From Pseudomonas taiwanensis (GTDB lineage Bacteria > Pseudomonadota > Gammaproteobacteria > Pseudomonadales > Pseudomonadaceae), in contig NZ_QJRF01000074.1 in NCBI RefSeq assembly GCF_013393345.1, positions 62,001 through 126,000 on the forward strand: 64,000 nucleotides of DNA, in the 5' to 3' direction. The translations under genes were made by a program, and so were the position numbers. The first letter of the stretch is position 1, and every line of letters starts with the position of its first letter. This document shows, one piece after another, positions 37,115 to 45,614 of this stretch. The notes beneath the pieces are model-generated. The model saw nothing but the letters and a program-made list of their open reading frames with translations, did no database searches and was not told the origin of the DNA.

Positions 37115-37770
37115 ACCAAGACCCGCACAAGCCGGACGACATGGAACGGGAACTGCTCGAACACTACCGCTGCCATTGCCATGACGAACCCTCGGCGTTG
37201 CTGGACCAGCGCATCCTCGCCGCTGCTGCGGCACAGGCGGCACAGGACCGGGCTGAAGCTGCGCCTTCCTGGGGAGGGCGGCTGCATGCCTGGCTGTTTG
37301 GTGCTGGCGGTCGGCAACGCTGGGCGGTCGCCGTGGCCGGATTCGCCACCCTGGGCATCGGGCTCAGCCTGACCTTGCGGACCCAGCAGGAAGCCGAGCA
37401 ACGTTTCGATGCCCCGCCCGCCAGCCCCGCCCAGTATTCGGCGCCCGCTCCAGCGGCGGCACCCATGTCCAAGGCCGCACCGGCTACCCTGGCCAGTCCT
37501 CCGGTCCAGGCTGAAAAGAAAGCTTCGGTCATGGCCGACAGCAGCGCTGAAGTCCAGCAGGCACCGATGCCATTGGAGGAGGCCGCTCCGAAGGCGGAAA
37601 TGGCCAGGACGGCTCCGCAAGGCGAGCCGCAAGCCAGCTTGCAACGGGTGTTGGCGCTACAGGCGGAAGGCAAACGCGAAGAGGCGCACAAGCTCCTGGA
37701 TGAGTTGCAGGCCCGCTATCCGCAGTGGGACATCGCCGCTGAACTGCGCGAGTTGGAGCGTGACCGCTGA
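37111..37770 (+). CDS. Probable membrane anti-sigma factor
   Basis: A 219-residue protein with a cytoplasmic N-terminus (1-65), one membrane helix (about 70-88), a Pro/Ala-rich periplasmic linker and a short helical TPR-like C-terminus. The N-terminus holds a Cys/His cluster HYRCHCH, which does not match the usual zinc anti-sigma HxxxCxxC. Its position, topology and 4-nt overlap with the ECF sigma gene are the reasons for the call. No anti-sigma domain is recognisable by eye. Confidence 0.7.
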   Translation: MNQDPHKPDDMERELLEHYRCHCHDEPSALLDQRILAAAAAQAAQDRAEAAPSWGGRLHAWLFGAGGRQRWAVAVAGFATLGIGLSLTLRTQQEAEQRFDAPPASPAQYSAPAPAAAPMSKAAPATLASPPVQAEKKASVMADSSAEVQQAPMPLEEAAPKAEMARTAPQGEPQASLQRVLALQAEGKREEAHKLLDELQARYPQWDIAAELRELERDR

Positions 37771-37846
37771 CGGCGGTCGCGCCGGACTTGCCACAGTGCT
37801 GGCGAAAGTGGAGCATGGCGCCATCACTGCCCCCGCTAGAATTTCC

Positions 37847-38347
37847 ATGCGTTCGATTCATCTGCTTTGTGCCGGCCTGGCGCTGACTCTATTGGCGGCG
37901 TGCGACAAGGATGCCCCGTCGCAGCCCAAGGCGCCGCCCGCACCGCCCCCCATTTCCTCCAGTCCGGCGCCGGCGCCCTCGGCTGCCGAACCGGCCGCGC
38001 CCGTACCAAAGGTGCCCGAGACGGCGCCTGTTCCGCCGCCACCGGTGCCAACGCCCAAACCGGTGCCGTCGCCGCCCGCTCCGGTCAAACCGAAGGAACC
38101 GCCGGTTGCTGCCGCAACCACGGCGCCACTGCCCAAGGCCAAGCTCGACCTCACCTTGCCAAAGGATCTGGTCGATCAGTTGCAACCCAGCGAAGCCACT
38201 GCCGACCTACCGGACCAGCCCGTGCTACCGCAGATGTTCGCGGAAAAGCCTGCACCGGAAAGCCCGTTCCAGCTCAACGGCAAGTTGATTACCAATGAGC
38301 GGGAAGACGTGGAAGGCGCCGAGTTGCAGTTCGAGTTCAAGCGCTGA
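37847..38347 (+). CDS. Proline-rich lipoprotein of unknown function
   Basis: A 166-residue protein with a signal peptide and lipobox LAAC (about residues 13-16). Residues 20-95 are almost only Pro, Ala, Val and Lys, a likely spacer through the periplasm or cell wall. The end is more ordinary (KLDLTLPKDLVDQL). TAGAAT lies 4 nt before ATG 37847 and there is no ribosome-binding site. It lies 76 bp after the anti-sigma-like gene; a functional link is possible but unproven. Confidence 0.72.
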   Translation: MRSIHLLCAGLALTLLAACDKDAPSQPKAPPAPPPISSSPAPAPSAAEPAAPVPKVPETAPVPPPPVPTPKPVPSPPAPVKPKEPPVAAATTAPLPKAKLDLTLPKDLVDQLQPSEATADLPDQPVLPQMFAEKPAPESPFQLNGKLITNEREDVEGAELQFEFKR

Positions 38348-38378
38348 TCGCGTGCTCGTGACTTACGGGTGACGGATG

Positions 38379-38440
38379 GTAGGAGCGAGCTTGCTCGCGA
38401 AGAGGCCGCCCAAGAGATTCGCGAGCAAGCTCGCTCCTAC
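38379..38440. repeat. REP pair at the 3' end of the atu cluster
   Basis: GTAGGAGCGAGCTTGCTCGC and its inverted copy are separated by a short spacer. It lies between the convergent ends of the Pro-rich lipoprotein gene and atuH and may serve as their 3' hairpin. Confidence 0.88.
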
Positions 38441-38458
38441 ATAGTCAGGAAGTCTGCG

Positions 38459-40282
38459 TCAGAAACGATAATCCCCGCGCTGGATGGCCTGATACAGGGC
38501 CCCATCCAGCGGGCGGAAGGCCGGGTCGCCGGGCAGTCGCGCGAAAAGCGGTTCACTCACTGCTGACGGGTCATAGGCCTGCTGCTTCAGGTCGGTCTTC
38601 TTGTACTTGAAGGTTCCCGTGGTCTCCACCTCTCCCAGCAGGCGCACGAACAGCGGCGAGGCGTAGGCCGGCAGCTCGCGGTCCAGATGGTCGGCAAGGG
38701 CACGGTGATCCAGGTGCGCGCCACTGGCCAGGCGCAAGGCGGCCATGCCGCAGCGGCCGTTGGTGCCGGGAATCTCCACGCCGTAGACCACGGCATCCTC
38801 CACGCCAGGGAAAGCGCCCAGGGTGTTCTCGACCTCGGTGGTGGAAACGTTCTCGCCTTTCCAGCGGAAGGTGTCGCCGAGGCGGTCGACGAACTGCGCA
38901 TGCTTGCAGCCGATACCGCGCATCAGGTCGCCGGTGTTGAACCAGGCGTCACCCTTCTTGAACACGTCACGGAGGATCACCGCTTCGCTCTTGGCCGGAT
39001 CGGTATAGCCGTCGAAGGGCCACTTCGGGCTGATCTCGCTGATCAGCAGGCCCGACTCACCCTGCGCCACTTCCTGGAGGAATCCGCGTGGGTCCCGTAG
39101 CGGACGGTCGTTCTCCAGGTCGTAACGGACGATGGCGAAGGTGGCGGGGGAGAAGCCCACCGTGTTGTCGAAATTGAAGACGTTGGTGAAGCCGATGTTG
39201 CCCTCGCTGGAGGCATAGAACTCCATCACCCGCTCGATGCCGAAGCGCGACTTGAACTCGCCCCAGATCGAGGGGCGCAGGCCGTTGCCGATCATGCAGG
39301 TCAGGCTGTTGTTGCGCTCTTCGGGGCAGGGCGGCTGGTTCAGCAGGTAGCGGCACAGCTCGCCGATATAGCCGAAGCAGCTGGCCTGGTAGCGCGCGAC
39401 ATCCTTCCAGAAATTGCTGGCGGAGAACTTGCGGCGCAGCGCGATGGCGGCGCCACCCGCCAGCACCGAGGCCCAGCTCACGGTGACCGCATTGTTGTGG
39501 TAGCAGGGCAGGGTCAGATAGAACACGTCGGTCTCGGTGAGGCCAAGGCCCGAATGGCCGAAGCCGCCATAGGCCTTGATCCATTTGCCGTGGCTGAGGA
39601 TGGAGGCCTTGGGCAGGCCGGTGGTGCCTGAGGTGTAGATGTAGAAACAGGCGTCCTTGAGGCGCACCTGCCCGGTGTCCGCCGGGTTGTCACTGGACTG
39701 GCCGAGCGCCAGGCGCATCAGGTTCTGCCAGCCGGCCGGTGCATCGCCGGGCTCGAGCAGGCTATCGGCATCGGCCACCCAGTAGCAGCGGCGGGCGTCC
39801 TCCAACTCATCGCGGACTTCGTCGAAAGCGGCACGCAGTTCTTCTCCCACCACAAAATGTTGGGCCTTCACCAGATTGAGGCTGTGGCTCAGCACCTTGC
39901 CGCGCTGGGTGGTGTTCACCAGGGCGGCAATCGCCCCGAGCTTCGCCAGTGCGCCGAGCACTGCCAGCACTTCGATGCGGTTCTCCAGCATCACCGCCAG
40001 CACGCTGCCATGGGCCACGCCTTCGGCCTTCAGGGCACGGGCCAGACGGTTGCTCCAGGCATTGAGCTGGGCGTAGTCGAGCTGGCGTTGCTCGTCGATC
40101 ACAGCAGGACGTTCGGGATACAGGCGTGCCGCCCGCTCCAGCGCCCAGCCCAGGGAGAGCGCTTTCTCGCGGTTGCGAATGCCGGTGTAGTACAGGCCCA
40201 GCAGCAGGCGCGGCAGACGTGGCAGGTTGGCCGGCAAGCGGGCGATGAAACTCAGCGGGGAAATCAATTCGACCTGGCTCAT
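38459..40282 (-). CDS. atuH: Long-chain acyl-CoA synthetase AtuH
   Basis: A 607-residue FATP-type acyl-CoA synthetase (AMP-forming). The AMP-binding motif is YIYTSGTTGLPK (about residues 215-226), with FYASSEGNIGF and the C-terminal GDLMRGIG and KYKKTDLK. It would activate a terpenoid or fatty acid with CoA. It is the last gene of the atu cluster in the order A-B-C-D-E-F-G-H, as in P. aeruginosa. Start at ATG 40282. A 250-bp repeat-bearing gap separates it from atuG, so it may not be made at the same level as the others. Confidence 0.9.
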   Translation of the reverse strand: MSQVELISPLSFIARLPANLPRLPRLLLGLYYTGIRNREKALSLGWALERAARLYPERPAVIDEQRQLDYAQLNAWSNRLARALKAEGVAHGSVLAVMLENRIEVLAVLGALAKLGAIAALVNTTQRGKVLSHSLNLVKAQHFVVGEELRAAFDEVRDELEDARRCYWVADADSLLEPGDAPAGWQNLMRLALGQSSDNPADTGQVRLKDACFYIYTSGTTGLPKASILSHGKWIKAYGGFGHSGLGLTETDVFYLTLPCYHNNAVTVSWASVLAGGAAIALRRKFSASNFWKDVARYQASCFGYIGELCRYLLNQPPCPEERNNSLTCMIGNGLRPSIWGEFKSRFGIERVMEFYASSEGNIGFTNVFNFDNTVGFSPATFAIVRYDLENDRPLRDPRGFLQEVAQGESGLLISEISPKWPFDGYTDPAKSEAVILRDVFKKGDAWFNTGDLMRGIGCKHAQFVDRLGDTFRWKGENVSTTEVENTLGAFPGVEDAVVYGVEIPGTNGRCGMAALRLASGAHLDHRALADHLDRELPAYASPLFVRLLGEVETTGTFKYKKTDLKQQAYDPSAVSEPLFARLPGDPAFRPLDGALYQAIQRGDYRF

Positions 40283-40419
40283 GGTTCTCGCGTGTTGTCG
40301 TTGTTGTACGCAGATATGCCCCTGACTCTAGAGCGGTCGACCGGGTCCCGCCATGACCCTGGCGCGGCGGGGGAAGGGCAGATGGGCAAATGGTGGTGGT
40401 GAGGCTGTGGTGGCTCCTT

Positions 40420-40514
40420 GTGGGGGCGAATTCATTCGCGATGCAGGACACAGTCCTGCCCTTCGGCCTCAAGGGGCTGCTGCGCAGCCCATAGCGAATG
40501 AATTCGCCCCCACA
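40420..40514. repeat. Inverted REP-like pair between atuH and atuG
   Basis: TGTGGGGGCGAATTCATTCGC-type sequence at 40420-40440 and its inverted copy at 40494-40514 flank a 53-bp centre holding smaller hairpins. Each unit has a self-complementary core (GCGAAT / ATTCGC). It is a different sequence type from the GTAGGAG REP, but has the same design. Confidence 0.8.
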
Positions 40515-40532
40515 CCCTGGTTTGGCCAGGTT

Positions 40533-41357
40533 TCAATCCAGGAACAAATCCGGCACCAGCGAGCCGCCCTGCGGGTCGTAGCGGTACTGCTCGAATTCGG
40601 TCTGGCCCTGTTCGCGCAAGATTTCTTCGTCGATCAACAGGCGGCCGGTGATGCTGCGGCCCTGGCTGGCCAGGATGGCGTAGGCGGCGTCGGCCATGAT
40701 CGCGGGCGTGCGGGCACGCTTGAAGGCGTCGCGGCTACCCAGTTCGAACTCGATGGCGGCGGTGGCGATCATGGTCTGCGGCCAGAGCGAGTTGACGCTG
40801 ATGCCATAGCGCTTGAACTCCTCGCTCATGCCCAGGGTGAGCATGCTCATGCCGTACTTGGTGACGGTGTAGGGGCCGTGCTGGGCAAACCACTTGGGCG
40901 CGAGATTCAGTGGCGGCGACAGGTTGATGATGTGGCCGTTGCCGCTCTGCTTCAGGTAGGGAAGGGCGGCCTGGCTGCAGACCATCACGGCGCGGGTGTT
41001 GATCTGGTACATCAGGTCGAAACGTTTGGGTTCCAGGCGTTCGACGCCCACCAGCTTGATGGCGCCAGCATTGTTGACCAGCCCATCGATGCCACCGAAG
41101 TGTTCTGCGGCCTTGGCCATGGCCTCGCGCACGGCGTTTTCGTCGCGCACGTCCAGTTGCAGGGCCAGGGCCTTGCCGCCGGCGGCTTCCACTTCTTCGG
41201 CCACGCTGAAGATGGTGCCGGGGAGCTTCGGATGGGGCTCGGTGCTTTTGGCCGCGATGACGATGTTGGCGCCATCGGCGGCGGCGCGCAGGGCGATTTC
41301 ACGGCCGATGCCACGGCTGGCGCCGGTGATGAACAGGGTTTTGCCGGAAAGGGACAT
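40533..41357 (-). CDS. atuG: Short-chain dehydrogenase AtuG
   Basis: A 274-residue SDR. The nucleotide-binding motif is TGASRGIG at about 11-18, the catalytic Ser is in NLSPPLN and the Tyr/Lys pair in YTVTKYGMS. The C-terminus (PDLFLD) is typical of the SCP2-associated SDR group. In atu clusters it sits between atuF and atuH and its exact step is not proven. Start at ATG 41357 with AGGAG upstream. Confidence 0.88.
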   Translation of the reverse strand: MSLSGKTLFITGASRGIGREIALRAAADGANIVIAAKSTEPHPKLPGTIFSVAEEVEAAGGKALALQLDVRDENAVREAMAKAAEHFGGIDGLVNNAGAIKLVGVERLEPKRFDLMYQINTRAVMVCSQAALPYLKQSGNGHIINLSPPLNLAPKWFAQHGPYTVTKYGMSMLTLGMSEEFKRYGISVNSLWPQTMIATAAIEFELGSRDAFKRARTPAIMADAAYAILASQGRSITGRLLIDEEILREQGQTEFEQYRYDPQGGSLVPDLFLD

Positions 41358-41404
41358 CTGGATCTCCTGGTTCTTGTTGTTGTCCGGGGCCGCGCTGCGG
41401 CCCT

Positions 41405-41427
41405 TGGCGAATGAATTCGCCCCTACA
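41405..41427. repeat. Single REP-like unit between atuG and atuF
   Basis: One unit of the type seen at 40420-40514: a palindromic core GGCGAAT-GA-ATTCGCC followed by CCTACA. It lies in the 82-bp gap between atuF and atuG. Confidence 0.75.
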
Positions 41428-41439
41428 GAAAATCGTGCG

Positions 41440-43425
41440 TTAAGAGGCTTCTTCCACCTCTACCAGCAACTGGCGACTCTTCACCTGGTCGCCTTGGCTG
41501 ACCTGGACGCGACGGATCACACCGTCCACGCCGGCCTTCAGCGGGTGCTCCATCTTCATGGCTTCCAGTACCACCAGTAGCTGGCCCTTGGTGACGCGGC
41601 TGCCTTCGGCGACCAGCACTTCGACTATGGCACCATCCATGGGCGCTTTCACCACGCCGGAGCCGGCACCGGCCTGGCCGCCGGCAGGCTCGTGGGTGAC
41701 GTCCTGCAGTTCCAGGTTGCCGTTCTGGCCGAACAGCCAGAGCCGTGAACACTGCTGGTGGTAAGCGATGCGACGACGGATTCCGTCCAGTTCCATCACT
41801 GCCCAGCGGCCGTCTGCGCTCACCAGGCGAACGGCGACTTCCATGTCATTCACCCTTGCCAGCAGGCGCGGTTGCTGGCCAGCGTCCTGCACGGCCAACT
41901 CGACGGCGTGCTTCTGCTCTCCCTGGCGCAGTACCAGGCGCCAGGGCGCGCTGCCTGCGCTGCGCCAGCCGGCAAGACCGCCCTGGTGGGCGGAGTGGGT
42001 GGCCGAGGCCTGGTAGAGCAGGGTGGCGGCGACGGCCAGTTCCATCGGCGAAGCCGATTGCGGGCTGAGGCTCGGATCGTCGCCGAAAACGTCCCCAATG
42101 AAGGCAGTGGTGGCGTCCCCGGCCGCGAATTGCGGGTGTCGCAGCAAGTTGGCGAGGAAGCGCTGATTACCTTTCACGCCGAGCAGCACGCAATCCTCCA
42201 CCGCGCGCGCCAGCTTGCGCCGGGCTTCGTCGCGGGTGGCGCCCCAGGCGATGACCTTGGCCAGCATGGGGTCGTAGAAAGGCGTCACGGCCTGGCCTTC
42301 CACCAGGCCGTGGTCGATGCGGATGCCTTCCAGCTCAGACGGCTCCCAGCGCAGCACGTCGCCGGTCTGGGGCAGGAACCCGGCGGCCGGGTCCTCGGCA
42401 TAGAGACGTACTTCCATGGCGTGGCCGTTGAGACGAATTTCTTCCTGCTTCAAGGGCAGCGGTTGGCCCTCGGCGACGCGAATCTGCCAGGCCACCAGGT
42501 CTTGGCCGGTGATCAGCTCGGTCACCGGGTGTTCCACTTGCAGGCGGGTGTTCATCTCCAGGAAGTAGAAGTCGCCACGGGCATCCAGCAGGAACTCCAC
42601 CGTGCCGGCGCCGACGTAGTTCACCGTGCGTGCGGCCTGAACTGCTGCTTCGCCCATGGCCTGGCGCAGCTCGGCGGTCATGACCGGGCAGGGCGCTTCT
42701 TCGATGACTTTCTGATGGCGGCGCTGCACCGAGCAATCGCGCTCGCCGAGATAGACCAGGTTGCCGTGCTGGTCACCGAACACCTGGATTTCCACGTGAC
42801 GCGGCTGCAACACGGCCTTTTCCAGGATCAGTTCGGCGCTACCGAAGGCATTCAGGGCCTCGGAGCGAGCGGTGCGTAGCTGTGCTGCGAGTTCGTCCGG
42901 GCTGTTCGCCAGGCGCATGCCACGGCCGCCACCGCCGGCGCTGGCCTTGATCATCAGCGGGTAGCCGATGCGTCCGGCTTCGCGGGCCAGGATGGCGTCG
43001 TCCTGCTCAGCACCTTCGTAGCCGGGAATGCAGGGCACACCGGCTTCCAGCATGGCCAGCTTGGAGAGGCGCTTGCTGCCCATCAGGTGGATGGCTTCCA
43101 CGGTCGGGCCAATGAAGGTGATGCCCGCGGCCTCGCAGGCACGGGCGAAGTCGGCGTTCTCGGACAGGAAGCCGTAGCCGGGGTGGACGGCGTCGGCACC
43201 GGTCTTTTGCGCGGCGCCGATAATGGCCTGGATCGACAGGTAGGACTGGCCCACCGGCGCCGGACCAATGCACACCGCTTCGTCAGCGAGACGAACATGG
43301 CGCGCGTCGGCATCGGCTTCGCTGTAGACGGCGACAGTGCGATAGCCGAGGGCCTGGGCGGTGCGCATCACCCGGCAGGCGATCTCGCCGCGGTTGGCGA
43401 TCAGGATCTTGTTGAAGCTGGGCAT
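41440..43425 (-). CDS. atuF: Geranyl-CoA carboxylase, biotin-containing alpha subunit
   Basis: A 661-residue subunit that carboxylates its own biotin and passes CO2 to the AtuC subunit. Domains: biotin carboxylase N-terminal (1-115), ATP-grasp (about 115-325, with KASAGGGGRGM), C-terminal (about 335-445), linker domain, and biotinyl domain with the biotin-lysine in EAMKMEHP near the end. I start it at ATG 43425; the frame is open for 64 more codons but those run through a repeat. Context with atuC separates it from the leucine-pathway MCC subunits. Confidence 0.92.
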   Translation of the reverse strand: MPSFNKILIANRGEIACRVMRTAQALGYRTVAVYSEADADARHVRLADEAVCIGPAPVGQSYLSIQAIIGAAQKTGADAVHPGYGFLSENADFARACEAAGITFIGPTVEAIHLMGSKRLSKLAMLEAGVPCIPGYEGAEQDDAILAREAGRIGYPLMIKASAGGGGRGMRLANSPDELAAQLRTARSEALNAFGSAELILEKAVLQPRHVEIQVFGDQHGNLVYLGERDCSVQRRHQKVIEEAPCPVMTAELRQAMGEAAVQAARTVNYVGAGTVEFLLDARGDFYFLEMNTRLQVEHPVTELITGQDLVAWQIRVAEGQPLPLKQEEIRLNGHAMEVRLYAEDPAAGFLPQTGDVLRWEPSELEGIRIDHGLVEGQAVTPFYDPMLAKVIAWGATRDEARRKLARAVEDCVLLGVKGNQRFLANLLRHPQFAAGDATTAFIGDVFGDDPSLSPQSASPMELAVAATLLYQASATHSAHQGGLAGWRSAGSAPWRLVLRQGEQKHAVELAVQDAGQQPRLLARVNDMEVAVRLVSADGRWAVMELDGIRRRIAYHQQCSRLWLFGQNGNLELQDVTHEPAGGQAGAGSGVVKAPMDGAIVEVLVAEGSRVTKGQLLVVLEAMKMEHPLKAGVDGVIRRVQVSQGDQVKSRQLLVEVEEAS

Positions 43426-43449
43426 ATTCTCTCGCTCCTCGGATTCTAT

Positions 43450-43543
43450 TCCCCTCTCCCTTTGGGAGAGGGGCCAGGGGTGAGGGAACCACCTGCGCGC
43501 GGCGGGATTCCCCTCACCCCAACCCTCTCCCGGAGGGAGAGGG
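43450..43543. repeat. Intergenic CTCTCCC-type palindromic repeat between atuF and atuE
   Basis: The left half CCCTCTCCCTTTGGGAGAGG and the right half with CTCTCCCGGAGGGAGAG each form a hairpin, and the adjoining GGTGAGGG / CCCTCACC arms pair with each other. This is the well-known class of dispersed proteobacterial repeat often mistranslated as a peptide with LPPGEG and SQRERG. Confidence 0.85.
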
Positions 43544-43552
43544 AGTAAAGGC

Positions 43553-44350
43553 TCACTGCGCCCAATTGGGCTTGCGCTTCTGCACGAACGCCATCGTGCC
43601 CTCGGTGCCTTCCGCACCGGTCACGGCGGCGGCGAACTGCTCGGCAGCGCTGTCCAGCAAAGCGGCAAGGGGTTCGTTTTCCGTGGCCAGCAGCAGGGCC
43701 TTGGTGCGGGCGTTGGCGCCAGGCGCGCAGCGGCGGACCTGCTCCAGGCTCTCGGCCAGGCGCTGCTCCATGGCTGCGCCGTCGGCTTCGGCGAAATGCA
43801 CCAACCCCAGGCGCAGGGCTTCACGACCATCGAAGCGTGCGGCGGTCAGGGCCAGGCGGCGTGCCTGGGTAAGGCCGATACGCTTGACCACGAAAGGCGC
43901 GATTTGCGCCGGCAAGATGCCGAGGCTGGTTTCCGGCAGGCCAAACTGGGCGTCGGCAAGGGCGATGGCGATGTCCGAGACGCAGGCCAGGCCGAAACCG
44001 CCGCCCAGCACAGCGCCTTCCAGCACCACGACCAGTGCCTGCGGCTGCTCCTGGGCTTCCTCCAGCAGGCTGCCGAAGGCCCGGTTCAGGCTTCGGTAGG
44101 CATCGCTGCCGGTGGCACGGGCGCTGGCCATGTCCTTGATATCGCCGCCGGCGCAGAAGTGGCCACCGGCACCGCGCAGCACCACTGCGCGCACGTTGGC
44201 GTCGCCATGCACGGCAGCCAGGACCGCACGCAGTTCCTCGACCATCGCCAGGCTCATGGCGTTGCGGCTGTCCGGCCGGTTCAGGGTGATGTGCAGTACG
44301 CCGCCGGCCTGTTCCAGCAGCAGGGTTTCGCAGTTCGGCAATTCATTCAT
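43553..44350 (-). CDS. atuE: Isohexenylglutaconyl-CoA hydratase
   Basis: A 265-residue crotonase-family hydratase. The oxyanion-hole segments are GAGGHFCAGGDI (about 60-71) and EGAVLGGGFGLA. In the Atu route it adds water to the product of geranyl-CoA carboxylase. The start is ATG 44350, because the upstream extension runs through the REP. It lies between atuD and atuF, in the known order. Confidence 0.9.
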   Translation of the reverse strand: MNELPNCETLLLEQAGGVLHITLNRPDSRNAMSLAMVEELRAVLAAVHGDANVRAVVLRGAGGHFCAGGDIKDMASARATGSDAYRSLNRAFGSLLEEAQEQPQALVVVLEGAVLGGGFGLACVSDIAIALADAQFGLPETSLGILPAQIAPFVVKRIGLTQARRLALTAARFDGREALRLGLVHFAEADGAAMEQRLAESLEQVRRCAPGANARTKALLLATENEPLAALLDSAAEQFAAAVTGAEGTEGTMAFVQKRKPNWAQ

Positions 44351-44373
44351 GCCGGCATCCTCGTCAGGGTGTC

Positions 44374-44422
44374 GCAGGAGCCAGCTTGCTGGCGACGCTT
44401 TCGCCAGCAAGCTGGCTCCTGC
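44374..44422. repeat. REP pair between atuE and atuD
   Basis: GCAGGAGCCAGCTTGCTGGC and its inverted copy with a 5-nt centre make a near-perfect 49-bp palindrome. The core is GCCAGC-TT-GCTGGC. Confidence 0.88.
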
Positions 44423-44431
44423 GGATTGGGA

Positions 44432-45592
44432 TCAGCCTTTCTTTTTCCCGGGCAGGATGCCCATCAGCTTGCAGATGATGCCCAGCATGATTTCGTCCGC
44501 GCCGCCGCCGATGGAGACCAGGCGGGTGTCGCGGTAGGCGCGGGAAACATGGTTGTCCCACATGAAGCCCATGCCGCCCCAGTACTGCAGGCAGGCATCG
44601 GTGACTTCGCGGCCGAGGCGGCCGGCCTTGAGTTTGGCCATTGAGGCGAGGCGGGTGACGTCCTTGCCGGTGACGTACAGCTCCACGGCCTGGTAGACGA
44701 GCGCGCGCAGGGCTTCGATCTCGGTCATCAACTCGGCCAGGCGGAAATGGATCACCTGGTTGTCGATCAGCGCGTTGCCGAAGGTCTTGCGCTCCTTGCA
44801 GTAGTCGATGGTGACGTCCACGCAGTGCTCCAGGCCCTTGATCATGTTGGCGGCGCCGAACAGGCGCTCTTCCTGGAACTGCAGCATCTGCATCATGAAG
44901 CCGGCGCCTTCGTGGCCGATGCGGTAACGCTGCGGCACGCGAACGTTGTCGAAGAACACCTGGGCGGTTTCCGAGCTGCGCATGCCGAGCTTGTCGAGGT
45001 GGGCGCTGAGGGTGATGCCGGGGGTGTTCATCGGCACCATGATCAGCGACTTGTTGATGTGCGGCTTGTCGTCCGAGGTGTTGGCCAGCAGGCAGATGAA
45101 GTCGGCGCTGGGGGAGTTGGTGATCCACATCTTGCTGCCGTTGATCACGTAGTCGCTGCCGTCCTTGCGGGCGGTGGTCTTCATCCCGGCGACGTCGGAG
45201 CCGGCGCCCACTTCCGAGACGCCGATGCAGCCGACCATCTCGCCGGCGATGGCTGGGCGGAGGAACTCCTCACGCAGCTCATCGGAACCGAAGCGGGCCA
45301 GGGCCGGGGTGCACATGTCGGTCTGCACGCCGATCGACATGGGAATGCCGCCGCAATGAATGGTGCCGAACTCTTCGGCAGCGACGATGGAGTAGCTGTA
45401 GTCCAGGCCCATACCGCCGAATTTCTCCGGCTTGGAAATGCCGAGGAGGCCCAGCTCGCCCGCCTTCTTGAAGATGTCGTGGATCGGGAAGCGGCCTTCC
45501 TTTTCCCACTGGTCGACATGGGGGTTGATCTCCCTGTCGACGAAATTGCGCACCGTGCGGCGAAGTTCTTCGTGTTCCTGGGTGAAGATCAT
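44432..45592 (-). CDS. atuD: Citronellyl-CoA dehydrogenase (acyl-CoA dehydrogenase family)
   Basis: A 386-residue FAD acyl-CoA dehydrogenase. Motifs include GCIGVSEVGAGSDVAGMKT in the FAD/substrate region, YVINGSKMWITNS, and QYWGGMGFM near the C-terminus. It would turn citronellyl-CoA into geranyl-CoA, with electrons passing to EtfBA and EtfD, encoded at 26-30 kb. Start at ATG 45592 with AAGGAG upstream. It lies 22 nt from atuC with no repeat between them. Confidence 0.9.
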   Translation of the reverse strand: MIFTQEHEELRRTVRNFVDREINPHVDQWEKEGRFPIHDIFKKAGELGLLGISKPEKFGGMGLDYSYSIVAAEEFGTIHCGGIPMSIGVQTDMCTPALARFGSDELREEFLRPAIAGEMVGCIGVSEVGAGSDVAGMKTTARKDGSDYVINGSKMWITNSPSADFICLLANTSDDKPHINKSLIMVPMNTPGITLSAHLDKLGMRSSETAQVFFDNVRVPQRYRIGHEGAGFMMQMLQFQEERLFGAANMIKGLEHCVDVTIDYCKERKTFGNALIDNQVIHFRLAELMTEIEALRALVYQAVELYVTGKDVTRLASMAKLKAGRLGREVTDACLQYWGGMGFMWDNHVSRAYRDTRLVSIGGGADEIMLGIICKLMGILPGKKKG

Positions 45593-45614
45593 TGTTGTTC
45601 TCCTTATCGAATCA

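Noticed and set aside
37837-37849. Third leaderless mRNA, for the Pro-rich lipoprotein
   Set aside because: TAGAAT lies only 4 nt before the ATG and no matching -35 element is visible, so the promoter call is too weak to claim.
43426-43617. N-terminal extension of AtuF (64 codons)
   Set aside because: It translates the dispersed CTCTCCC repeat, a common annotation error; ATG 43425 matches biotin carboxylases.
44351-44410. Upstream extension of AtuE
   Set aside because: The extra codons run through the REP pair and give no family-like sequence.
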